Positions 5,515 to 12,822 of a DNA stretch of 12,966 nt are shown here, one piece after another. This stretch comes from Thermaceae bacterium. GTDB lineage: Bacteria > Deinococcota > Deinococci > Deinococcales > Marinithermaceae. The notes beneath the pieces were generated by a model. It saw only the letters and a list, made by a program, of their open reading frames with translations, was not told the origin of the DNA and ran no database searches. The position numbers and the translations under genes were made by a program. Positions within the stretch are counted from its first letter, which is position 1. Every line of letters begins with the position of its first letter. The stretch lies in the NCBI GenBank assembly GCA_015490435.1, contig WFXV01000242.1, forward strand, positions 1 to 12,966, in the 5' to 3' direction.

Positions 5515-5717
5515 GCATTTTCCAGAACGGGGAGGGGCTCTGGTACCTCGGCCCCGAGGACAGGCTACGGGACCACCTCGAGCAGCTGCCCCCCGAGCGC
5601 CTGCTTTCGCTGCTCGGGGTCCTGCACAGCCTGAACCCTTATTGCCTCTGGCTGAACCGGGATCCCCTTCGCCGGGTGCTCGGCCCTACCCCCCCCGCGC
5701 CTCTCCGGGTCGCATGA
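5511..5717 (+). CDS. Small hypothetical protein of the AddAB-like operon
   Basis: The 68-residue protein contains LWYLGPEDRLRDHLEQLPPE and then a leucine-rich helix (RLLSLLGVLHSL). It looks like a genuine globular or helical small protein, but I know no family. GGAG directly abuts the GTG at 5511, too close for a normal start. Re-initiation from the overlapping 24-residue ORF, or a frameshifted fusion with it (about 92 residues together), is more likely. It ends 44 bases before the AddB-like gene and belongs to the same transcript. A role with the helicase-nuclease pair is guessed from position only. Confidence 0.5.
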   Translation: MSIFQNGEGLWYLGPEDRLRDHLEQLPPERLLSLLGVLHSLNPYCLWLNRDPLRRVLGPTPPAPLRVA

Positions 5718-5761
5718 CCGGGGAGGCGCCCGCCCCGGCACTTATGGTGGAGAGGAGAGCT

Positions 5762-7930
5762 ATGAACGTCCTTATCGGACCCCCGGGCGCGGGGAAGACC
5801 CGCGCGGTTTTGAAAGCGGCGATCGAGGCCGCCCGGGAGGGGCACCCCGGGGTGATCGCCACCCTCCCCCCGGCCTGGCGCCACCTGACCCGCCGGCTGG
5901 CGCTGGAGGCGGGGGCGGTCCTTGGCGTCGAGGTCCGCCACCTCCAGGCCGTCTACACCGAGATCCTGGCGGCGGCGGGCCGCCTGGCCGAACCCTTTGA
6001 CCGCACCGACCGGCTGGTGACGGTGGCGAGCCTCCTCACCGAGCGCACACCGGGGCGCGCCCGGCTCTTCGCCGGGGCGATCGGGGAGCTGAAGCGGTAC
6101 GGCCTCGGACCCGAAAATGTCGAGCCTTTCGACGACTTCACCGAGGAGCTCAAGGCCGTCTACAGGCAGTACGAGGAGCGCCTCAGGGAGCTTGGCATCC
6201 AGGACCTGGACGACCGCCGCCTCGAGGCGATCCGCGCCCTCGAGGAGGGCCATAACCCGCAATTCGCCTTCTTCGCCCTCGACGGACTCCGGGAGGTCAC
6301 CCCGCTCGAGCTCAGGTTCCTGGAACGACTTTCCGCGAATGGGGTCCGGGTCCTGCTCACCCTTCCCCGCCCCGTCCCGGGGCTGTCCGGGATCCAGACA
6401 CTGCCCGAACGCGAGCTCCCCACCCGGCACTTCCTCCTCGACAACCCGGTCAATGAGGCCCGTTTCGTACTCACCGAGGCGCTGCGGGCGCTGGAGGCGG
6501 GTGTCCACCCCGCGGAGATCGCCGTCGTCGTTCCCGAGGGCCTGGCCCCGCTCTACCGCGAGGTGGCCCGGTCGCTCGGGGTGGCGCTCGCCGACGAGCT
6601 CCTTCGGCTCGTTGAGGTGGATGCCGCCGCGGCGACGCTTTACGAAGCGCTCGGGCTCGTCGACTTCCCCACCGCCGGAGCCCTGCGGCGGATCGAGGGG
6701 CTCGGGCCCCTCGCCGCGCTCTTCGGCGAGTGGGGCGCCGGCGGGCTGGAGGTCCTCGAACACGCGCTCGGCCTGGTCGGGGAGGAGACCCGGGCTCGCT
6801 GGGAAGAGGTGAGGATTCGCCTCGACCCCCGAACTCCCGATCCCAACTGGGTCGAAGGGGTGCTTTCGTTCCTCGGACTCGAGCGAGCGGAAAGCGCCGA
6901 GGCCCTGCTCCGCGCCGGTTACCGGGCGGTGCGGGCGGCCTCCGACGGCGACGGGGTCCGGACCTGGTGGCGGCACCTGCTCGAAGACCTCCGGGTCCGT
7001 CCCCCGGAGGCGGGGATCGTGTTCACCAGCCCCGAGCGGCTCGCGGGCCGGCGCTTTCTCCGCGTTTTCCTCGCCGGGGCGACGGCGAGCCAGTACGCCT
7101 ACCGCACGGTGGAGGACTTCTTCTTCCCCGAAGAGAAGCGCACTGCGCTGGAGCGGGTCTTCTCGGAGAACCGCCTTCCCTACCGCTTTCGGGACCAGAC
7201 CGACCGCTTCTTCGAAGAGCTCCGGGGCGCCGGGGAAACGCTCACGATCACCGCCCACCGCTCCAGCGGAGGCGGGCTCGAGGATCCCCATCCGTTCCTC
7301 TTCCCCGATCCGGATACCGTCCCCTGGGCCGTGGCGCCCCGTCCGGTGTACCGGGGAACGTACGGCCCGCCGCCTGCCGGCCTCGAGGGCTTCGCCCCCC
7401 GCTCCCTCGACGCGATCAAAATGGCCGGCCTCTGCGCCACCCGCTACCTCTTCCGGGACCTTTTGGAAAAGCGGGAACCCAAGCCGTTCTATCGGGTGCT
7501 CGAGGAGGGCGGCGACAGGGAGCTCCTTGAACTTCTCGGGCTCGAGGTCGAGCCCAAGCGGGTCATCCGCCGCTACCGGTTTCAAACCACGCTCGATGGC
7601 GCGCCGATCCGGGCCACGGTCCCGGTGCTGGTCCAGGATGAATACGACCGGCTGCATCTCGTCTTCCCCGGGTACGACTACGAGCCCGAACCCGAGGACG
7701 GCCTCGCGGCCGCCGCGCTCGCTGAAAAGGGCTACCGCGTCGCCGTTTACACCTACCGGCTAAACAACGAAAAGCTCTACGCCAGCCGGAAGTATCCCGC
7801 ACCGCGCGAAGAAGTCGAGGCCGGGGTGCTCGAAAAGCTCGAGCGCATCCGCCGCGGGGAAACCCTGCACGCGACCGTCTACGGCCTCTGCGGGGAATGC
7901 AACCTGCGGCCGATCTGCCGCAAACCGTAA
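5762..7930 (+). CDS. Compact AddB-like helicase/nuclease subunit (Fe-S cysteines kept, nuclease motif degenerate)
   Basis: The 722-residue protein begins with Walker A (GPPGAGKT, residues 6-13) of the UvrD/AddB type. It ends with the AddB/Cas4-style iron-sulphur arrangement: C558 (AGLCATRYLF), then C710, C713 and C719 (CGECNLRPIC). The SLDAIKMAGLCATRYLFRD block is the usual entry to the AddB nuclease domain. The expected G-x-I-D-R / D-Y-K catalytic strands are replaced by RATVPVLVQDEYDRLHLVFP, so the PD-(D/E)XK site appears lost while the cluster remains. Typical AddB is about 1100 residues, so this is a reduced form. The ATG at 5762 has GGAGAGGAG just upstream. The much longer frame beginning at 5144 is rejected because it spans low-complexity text and other genes. 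Expected role: the scaffold partner of the downstream AddA-like protein in DNA-end resection. Confidence 0.82.
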   Translation: MNVLIGPPGAGKTRAVLKAAIEAAREGHPGVIATLPPAWRHLTRRLALEAGAVLGVEVRHLQAVYTEILAAAGRLAEPFDRTDRLVTVASLLTERTPGRARLFAGAIGELKRYGLGPENVEPFDDFTEELKAVYRQYEERLRELGIQDLDDRRLEAIRALEEGHNPQFAFFALDGLREVTPLELRFLERLSANGVRVLLTLPRPVPGLSGIQTLPERELPTRHFLLDNPVNEARFVLTEALRALEAGVHPAEIAVVVPEGLAPLYREVARSLGVALADELLRLVEVDAAAATLYEALGLVDFPTAGALRRIEGLGPLAALFGEWGAGGLEVLEHALGLVGEETRARWEEVRIRLDPRTPDPNWVEGVLSFLGLERAESAEALLRAGYRAVRAASDGDGVRTWWRHLLEDLRVRPPEAGIVFTSPERLAGRRFLRVFLAGATASQYAYRTVEDFFFPEEKRTALERVFSENRLPYRFRDQTDRFFEELRGAGETLTITAHRSSGGGLEDPHPFLFPDPDTVPWAVAPRPVYRGTYGPPPAGLEGFAPRSLDAIKMAGLCATRYLFRDLLEKREPKPFYRVLEEGGDRELLELLGLEVEPKRVIRRYRFQTTLDGAPIRATVPVLVQDEYDRLHLVFPGYDYEPEPEDGLAAAALAEKGYRVAVYTYRLNNEKLYASRKYPAPREEVEAGVLEKLERIRRGETLHATVYGLCGECNLRPICRKP

Positions 7931-7941
7931 GGAGGGTAAGG

Positions 7942-10581
7942 GTGAAGATTATCCGCGCCAGCGCCGGCACCGGGAAGACCACCCGGCTGGTCCGCGAATA
8001 CCTGGAGCTCCTCGTAGATCATCCCCCGCACCGCCTGGCGGCGGTGACCTACACCCGGCGGGCGGCCGCCGAGCTGAAAGCGCGCATTTACCAGACGCTC
8101 CGCAAGGGTCAGGTGGAGGGGGGAACGTTCCCCTCCTCCCTGAACGGTCGCCAGGAGCAGCTTGCCGCCCGGGTGCTCGAGGCGCCACTCGACACGATCC
8201 ACGGCTTCTCTGAGCTCCTGCTCCGGCTGGCGGCGCCCCTGCTGGGGCTCGACCCGGGGCTCTCGGTAGGGGATCCCGGCCGGCTCGAGGGCTGGTTCCT
8301 GGAGGCCGCCCGGGGGCAGGCCCGGGTGCGGGACTTCCCTCTCGACGAGAACGCCGAAAAAGCGCTCCTCGACCTCTTTAAGGGCCGGGTCCTGGCGGAA
8401 CGCTACCAGGCCAGGGGTGAGCAAAGCGCTGCGCTGCTTGCGCTCTTCGGGGAGGCCCTCGCGGTCTACCAGGCCCGCGTGCGGCATGTCCTCCACCCCG
8501 GCGACGCCGAGCGCCTCGCGGTCTGGCTGGTGAGCACCCCCAAGGCGGTGGCCCGGGTCGCCGAGCGTCTCCGGGCGGTTTTGGTGGACGAGTACCAGGA
8601 CACGAACCCGATGCAGCAGGCGCTCTTCGAGGGGCTCGCCGCGGCGGGGGTCGACGTGCGGGTGGTAGGGGATCCCAAGCAGTCGATCTTCGCCTTCCGG
8701 AACGCCGTGCCCGAAGGGTTCGTGGACGCCGCCAGACGGCACGGCGCGGAGCGCCTGACCGACTCCTTCCGCCATCCCCCGGCGATGGCCGAGTTCTTAA
8801 ACCGGTACGTTGGGGCAATGCACGAAAACGGCGTGCGGGGCTTTGAGCACCCCGACCCCGTCACCGGCCGGGGCCCGGGCGACCCCAAGGTCCGGATCTT
8901 TGAGATCAAGCGCCCCAAAGGCTTTGACATGGCCGCCGCCCGGGGGGTCGAGGCCCGCCTCGCCGCCGCCATCCTTTACCACTGGATCGCCCAGGGAATC
9001 CCGCCCCGCGAGATCATGGTCCTGGTCGAGCAGCGGCGCTACGCCCTGCCCCTCGTCAACGAGCTGAACGCCCTCGGGATCCCGTACGCGGTGCAGGGCG
9101 GAACCGACCTCTTCAAACTGCGCGAGGTCCAGGAACTCGTGCACCTGTTGCGATACGCCGCCGGTACCCACGCCGAACGCCCGACGCTCGCTGCCCTCCT
9201 CACCGGGCCGTTCGTGGGTCTGAGCCTGGGCCAAGCCCGGGAGGTCTTGAACGAGAGCGACCCCGCGGGCTTCCTGGCCGGGCGTTACCCCGAGGCCCGG
9301 GCGCGGCTAGAGCGGATCGAAGGGGCCTTCGCCCGCCACCCCGCCGGTCACGCCCTCGCCCGGATCGTCCAGGACTTTGGCTACCTGGAAACGCTCGACG
9401 CCCAGGTCGCGGACAGCGTGCTCTACGCCCTCGCCCGGGTCGCCCGGATCGACGACCCGGCGGAGGCCGCCGCTACGCTGGAAAGCCTCCGTGCCCACGG
9501 AGAGGAAGGCCGTCTTGCCACCGGCGAGGGCGAGACCCTCTGGATCACCACCGTTCACAGCGCCAAGGGCCTCCAGGCCCGGGCGGTGCTGGTCTTCGAC
9601 GCCGGACGGGAGTTCGATCCCCGAAAGCCCGAAGTGCTGATCCGCCCGGGGAGCGGAGAGGTGGCCCTCAAAGGCGAAAAGGCCTACGACGAGCTCTGGG
9701 GGGAAGCCTACGGGCGGCTCGAGCACGAGTGGCACCGTCTCCTCTACGTGGCGCTATCCCGGGCGAAGGAGCGGTTGGTGGTCACCGGTTCGGAGAACAG
9801 GAAACCCGGAGCCCGAACCTGGCTCATGGTGCTCCAGGAGGTCTTCGGCGACCCTAGGCTCGAGCTCTACCAGGAGCTCACCCCCAGCGCAGCAAACGAA
9901 CTCGCTGAGAGGGTTCTCCGCCAGGATGCCCCGCCTGTCACAAAGCCCTACCGGGCGGAGCCGGTCGAACCCCCCGCCGCCTTTCCCCCGGCCCTGAAAA
10001 GCCCTAGCAAAGCGGAAGAAGACCGGATTCCCGAGCCCGACCCCGAGGCCGAGGGCCTCGAGGTCGAGCTGCGGGTGCGGGCCCAGATCGTCGGGACGCT
10101 GGTGCACGCCGGGATCGAGCGCGACTGGAAGCTCGAGGAGCTCGACGAGGTCCTCGCCGGGGAGCGGATATTCGCCGAGCTACCCTCTGAAGAGCGCGAG
10201 GCAGTCCGCGAGGAGGTGGGGTGGTTGCTCGGCCGCTACCGGGTCATGCTTGAGGATGGCCGGATTCCCCCGCTCGAAGCCCGCGAGGAGGATCTCAAGG
10301 AAATTCCCGCCGCCTTCACCCTCGGCGGCCAGACCTGGTACGGGATCATCGACCGCCTCTACCGGTACGACGGGAGCTGGTTCCTAGAAGACTACAAGAC
10401 CGACCGGGCCCCGAACCCTGAAGACCACCTCACGCAGCTCGCGCTCTACCGCGAGGTGGTGCGGCGGGCGCGGGGGGTGGAGCCGCGGGTACGCCTCGTC
10501 TACTTGGCCACCGGCGAGGTGGTCGAGCTCGAGGACACGGTGCTTACGGAGGCCCTCGAGCGGGTTAAGGCCCGAGCGTAA
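7942..10581 (+). CDS. Compact AddA-like UvrD-family helicase with C-terminal PD-(D/E)XK nuclease
   Basis: The 879-residue SF1A helicase has Walker A RASAGTGKTT (5-14), motif Ia TYTRRAAAELK, motif II VDEYQDTN (215-222), motif III GDPKQSIFAFR, motif V VHSAKGLQARAV (about 537) and motif VI LLYVALSRAKERL (about 600). The C-terminal nuclease is intact: GTLVHAGIE, then IIDRLYRYDGSWFLEDYKTD with the D ... E-D-Y-K triad (about 801-818), then QLALY. Like AddA/RecB it should couple ATP-driven unwinding to DNA cleavage, forming a complex with the AddB-like product. GTG 7942 lies 11 bases after the AddB-like stop with GGAGGG at 7931-7936. An ATG at 7897 inside the previous gene is rejected. Typical AddA is about 1200 residues, so this is a mini version. 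It is the last gene of the operon and its end touches the IS relic. Confidence 0.92.
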   Translation: MKIIRASAGTGKTTRLVREYLELLVDHPPHRLAAVTYTRRAAAELKARIYQTLRKGQVEGGTFPSSLNGRQEQLAARVLEAPLDTIHGFSELLLRLAAPLLGLDPGLSVGDPGRLEGWFLEAARGQARVRDFPLDENAEKALLDLFKGRVLAERYQARGEQSAALLALFGEALAVYQARVRHVLHPGDAERLAVWLVSTPKAVARVAERLRAVLVDEYQDTNPMQQALFEGLAAAGVDVRVVGDPKQSIFAFRNAVPEGFVDAARRHGAERLTDSFRHPPAMAEFLNRYVGAMHENGVRGFEHPDPVTGRGPGDPKVRIFEIKRPKGFDMAAARGVEARLAAAILYHWIAQGIPPREIMVLVEQRRYALPLVNELNALGIPYAVQGGTDLFKLREVQELVHLLRYAAGTHAERPTLAALLTGPFVGLSLGQAREVLNESDPAGFLAGRYPEARARLERIEGAFARHPAGHALARIVQDFGYLETLDAQVADSVLYALARVARIDDPAEAAATLESLRAHGEEGRLATGEGETLWITTVHSAKGLQARAVLVFDAGREFDPRKPEVLIRPGSGEVALKGEKAYDELWGEAYGRLEHEWHRLLYVALSRAKERLVVTGSENRKPGARTWLMVLQEVFGDPRLELYQELTPSAANELAERVLRQDAPPVTKPYRAEPVEPPAAFPPALKSPSKAEEDRIPEPDPEAEGLEVELRVRAQIVGTLVHAGIERDWKLEELDEVLAGERIFAELPSEEREAVREEVGWLLGRYRVMLEDGRIPPLEAREEDLKEIPAAFTLGGQTWYGIIDRLYRYDGSWFLEDYKTDRAPNPEDHLTQLALYREVVRRARGVEPRVRLVYLATGEVVELEDTVLTEALERVKARA

Positions 10582-11398
10582 AAGCTGCGACGCTGACGGA
10601 GGAGGGGTTCCACTTCCTCTCTTCAAACTCCGCCATGAACTCGCTGCCCCCGTCCACCTGAATGGCCCTGACCGGAAAAGGAGCGTGGGCGATGAGGTGG
10701 GTCAGGAAGCCCGCCGCCAGGTTCGCCGTGGCCCGGGTGTGCACCTCGGCCAGGGAGAAGCGGGTGGAAAGGTCCACCGCCGAGAAGTGCTTGACGATCT
10801 CCCCGGGTCCCAGGGTCACGGTCAGGGTGTCCACCTGGACCAGGTCCCCGGGTGAGGGGGCAACGTAGCCTTTGGGTTTCCTCCGGGCGTAGGGGCGTGG
10901 GAGCCTTCTCCTCACCTTCCCCCGTCTCGCCCGGGCCAGGAACGAGGCCACGCTTTCCACCCTTCCCCAATGCTCCAAGTGAGCCAGGATGCGGCCCACG
11001 GTGCGCTCGCTGATCGTGACGCCTTGTTTCCTCAGGGTCAGCCCGATCGGCCACCTTCCCCAGGTGGGGTTTTGTTTCCTTAGGGCTTCGACTCGGGTAA
11101 GAAGTTCGGGTGTCCAGTGGACCTTCCCCCGGAGGCGTCGGGGTCGTCTGGACCTGGGCTTTAGGCCTTTAAGCCCCCCTTCCCTAAGCCGCTGCTTCCA
11201 GCGGTAGTAGGTAGCCCGGCTGATGCCGACGAGGGCTTGGATCTCGGGCCAGTCCACCTTGTGCTTCCTAAACGCCTCGACTTGTTTGAGCTTCTGCAAT
11301 CGGTCTTGGAGGGTGGGGTTGCCCGCTCCAGTCTCTTGGAGCGCCTGGGCCTTCTTTGCTCCCCGCCATACCTCCCGGCCAACCGTAGTAAGCTGCAC
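10565..11398 (-). pseudogene. IS transposase, 3'-truncated (HTH plus DDE integrase core)
   Basis: The protein starts with a helix-turn-helix of the IS481/IS3 kind (WPEIQALVGISRATYYRWKQ) and has a second HTH-like segment (GVTISERTVGRILAHLE). The integrase core supplies the first two catalytic aspartates (LVQVDTLTV and IQVDGGSEF). After DGGSEFMAEFEE the reading changes to unrelated residues and stops inside the end of the AddA-like gene, so the catalytic glutamate and C-terminus are lost. The junction is near 10612-10620. I prefer GTG 11398, nine bases after GAGAGGAGG, over the GTG at 11434. The element cannot transpose by itself. The missing end is of the type seen at 2-139 and 11474-11641, although those read on the opposite strand. 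Confidence 0.85.
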
Positions 11399-11400
11399 GC

Positions 11401-11434
11401 GTGGGGACCTCCTCTCTCCTAGAGTGGTCCCCAC
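11401..11434 (-). promoter_or_regulatory. 9-bp inverted repeat in the transposase leader
   Basis: GTGGGGACC at 11401-11409 is the exact reverse complement of GGTCCCCAC at 11426-11434, with 16 bases between. In the transposase mRNA the hairpin encloses most of the GGAGAGAGGAGG ribosome site and ends two bases before the preferred GTG start. Such a stem could limit translation from read-through transcripts, as is known for some IS elements. Confidence 0.5.
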
Positions 11435-11473
11435 ATTTTTATCCCTTCGGTCTCACATGTGTCTGTCCGGGTT

Positions 11474-11641
11474 CACCCCTTGGAACCCCAGCGGGTCTTG
11501 GACGAGTAGCGGCACTTCTACAACTGGCACCGGCCGCACAGTAGCCTGAAGAACCGGGCGCCGGTCTCGCGCTTGGGGCTTAGCGTGAACAACGCACATT
11601 TAGGAGTTGGCGCAGGTGGTCCGGGGCCCGGGGAGGAATGA
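11474..11641 (+). pseudogene. IS transposase C-terminal relic with internal stop
   Basis: The frame reads HPLEPQRVLDE, a TAG at 11507-11509, then RHFYNWHRPHSSLKNRAPV. This is the same integrase-core ending as the fragment at 2-139, where the stop position is a tyrosine codon (TAC to TAG). The DNA matches 44 of 50 bases between 3-52 and 11475-11524. No start or ribosome site is present. Similarity fades after about 11560, and the frame ends at 11639-11641. Confidence 0.7.
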
Positions 11642-11688
11642 GTTGACCAACACTGGTCCAGATGTCCCTCCTTGGCTAGGAGGTACCC

Positions 11689-11967
11689 ATGCCCAAGGCA
11701 CCCGAAGCGACTCCGAGGGCCTTCAACCTGGTCGAGGCCAAGGCCCGGCTCTCCGCGCTGGTCCGGCGGGCCGAGCAGGGGGAGGTCATCCTCATCAAGC
11801 GCTACGGCCGGGTCGTGGCCAAACTGGTCCCCGCCGAGGCACCACCCCGCCCGAAGCGGATCCCCGGGGTGTGGAAGGGCAAGGTCCGGATCGCGCCGGA
11901 CTTCGACGAGGTGAATGCCGAGATTGCGGAGCTCATGGCGGGGGCGGTTGAACCTTCTTCTCGATAG
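11689..11967 (+). CDS. Type II antitoxin, Phd/YefM-like
   Basis: The 92-residue protein has the Phd/YefM N-terminal fold signature, FNLVEAKARLSALVRRAEQGEVILIKRYGRVVAKLVP in short pieces: the N-x-x-E-A-x-x-x-L helix, then G-E-x-x-x-I-x-R-x-G-R-x-V-A-x-L-V-P at about 14-50. The rest is an acidic, probably disordered toxin-binding tail. AGGAGG at 11678-11683 is ideally placed before the ATG at 11689. Phd-type antitoxins bind their own promoter and neutralise the partner toxin encoded just downstream. Here the toxin gene overlaps the antitoxin end by about 20 bases but is broken, leaving the antitoxin orphaned. Confidence 0.88.
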   Translation: MPKAPEATPRAFNLVEAKARLSALVRRAEQGEVILIKRYGRVVAKLVPAEAPPRPKRIPGVWKGKVRIAPDFDEVNAEIAELMAGAVEPSSR

Positions 11968-12322
11968 CCACGTCGTTCTCTGGTGGTTGGCGGACGACCC
12001 CAGGCTCTCGCGGAAAGCCCGGAGACTGATCGAGCGGGCGGACGAGGCCTGCGTGAGCGCGACCACCACCTGGGAGCTGGCGCTCAAAGCCTCCCTCGGG
12101 AAGCTGGAGATGCCGTAGGGGTTCATCGAAACCGTGGAGGAAGAGGGGTTTTTGCACCTCGCTGTCACACCGGTCCACGCCATGGCCGTGAAGGCGCTTC
12201 CCTGGCACCACCGGGACCCCTTTGACCGCCTCCTGGTCGCCCAGGCCGCCGCCGAGAGCTTACGCCTGCTCACCGCTGAGCGCCTGCTGGCGCGTTACGG
12301 ACGTCACGTGGTCGTCGTGTGA
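11948..12322 (+). pseudogene. vapC: VapC-type PIN-domain toxin with in-frame TAG
   Basis: The protein begins as a standard PIN ribonuclease, NLLLDSHVVLWWLADDPRLS, with the first acidic residue at D6, and continues through SATTTWELALKASLGKLEMP with the conserved Glu. A TAG at 12116-12118 interrupts codon 57. The same frame then resumes perfectly with GFIETVEEEGFLHLAV and the essential DPFDRLLVAQA block, ending at TGA 12320-12322, for a normal total of 124 codons. One base change (for example GAG to TAG) explains it. The product as read would lack the later catalytic aspartates and should be inactive. The preferred start is TTG 11948, giving the usual M-N-L-L-L-D opening. An upstream ATG at 11915 is also in frame. 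Confidence 0.82.
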
Positions 12323-12471
12323 TGGCCAAACCCTAGTGCCCCGCCCAGCTCGGTCCTGAGGTGGGCGTCCACCCGGGCCACGAACGGGCAGGGGTCGGCG
12401 ACCGGGGGCTCACCCCGGACCTGGACCTCGCCCCCCTGCGGGAGGTACAGCCGGGACGTTTCCGGGGGCAT
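12304..12471 (-). CDS. Small hypothetical protein
   Basis: The 55-residue frame begins with ATG at 12471, preceded by AAGGGGG within the end of the upstream gene, whose stop is only 6 bases before the ATG. The text SRLYLPQGGEVQVRGEPP is protein-like and resembles a beta-strand-rich small protein. No family is recognised. The last ~8 residues (GHHTTTT) are antisense to the end of the broken toxin gene, so the natural C-terminus may have been replaced at a junction near 12330. Confidence 0.4.
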   Translation of the reverse strand: MPPETSRLYLPQGGEVQVRGEPPVADPCPFVARVDAHLRTELGGALGFGHHTTTT

Positions 12472-12477
12472 GGGGTT

Positions 12478-12822
12478 CTACCCCCTTCTTCGCCCGCGGC
12501 CGCCCTCGTACCGGGGCCGCCAGCGCAGGTGGGGAAAAGCCTCGAGCAAGGAGAGCGCGAACCCGTCGTATCCCGGCACGAGCAGGATGTCGGCGCGGGC
12601 GAGGTTTCCGTGCATCCAGCCCTTGAGTGCTGAGTCCTCGCACGGGACACCTAGCTCCCTGCAGCCCGCCCTTAGGTCCTTGAAAAGCGTGCTGCCCGCT
12701 CTGTCCCCGTAGTGCTGGTAGCGGTACCGCGCCTCGGTCCCGGATCCCACCCCTCCCACCTCGAGGAACTCCCCGCGCTCAGGCCAGAAGAAGTAGTAGA
12801 CCGCCCCCCGTTCCCTCAGTCA
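12478..12822 (-). pseudogene. Hypothetical protein, 5' end missing
   Basis: The frame is open from a TGA at 12820-12822 to a TAG at 12478-12480 and is clearly protein-like: LRERGAVYYFFWPERGEFLEV, then RYRYQHYGDRAGSTLFKDLR, GWMHGNLARADILLVPGYDG and FALSLLEAFPHLRWRPRYEG. The only GTG in the frame (12759) lies inside conserved-looking text with no ribosome site, so the true start is upstream and lost by mutation or rearrangement. I recognise no family. The short spacing to the small gene downstream suggests a former two-gene operon. The DNA from 12823 to the window end shows no convincing continuation. Confidence 0.45.

Noticed and set aside
4526..5518. 330-residue minus-strand frame opposite the tandem-domain gene
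   Set aside because: Proline/arginine/threonine-rich shadow. Its apparent repeats merely mirror the duplicated sense-strand gene.
5639..7657. 672-residue minus-strand frame opposite the AddB-like gene
   Set aside because: Antisense shadow of a GC-rich gene. It is rich in Gly/Glu/Pro/Arg with no motifs, and the sense strand has clear AddB features.
5144..7930. One 928-residue protein joining the small gene to the AddB-like gene
   Set aside because: The frame is open, but residues about 58-206 are low-complexity proline/arginine text that overlaps other good ORFs, and the AddB-like part has its own ribosome site and start at 5762.
7897..7941. Upstream ATG start for the AddA-like gene
   Set aside because: It lies inside the AddB-like Fe-S coding region and has no ribosome site. 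GTG 7942 has GGAGGG at the right distance and begins right before the Walker A strand.
11518..12273. 251-residue minus-strand frame across the toxin-antitoxin genes
   Set aside because: Antisense to the recognised Phd-like and PIN genes, with serine/arginine-rich composition and no ribosome site or domain.
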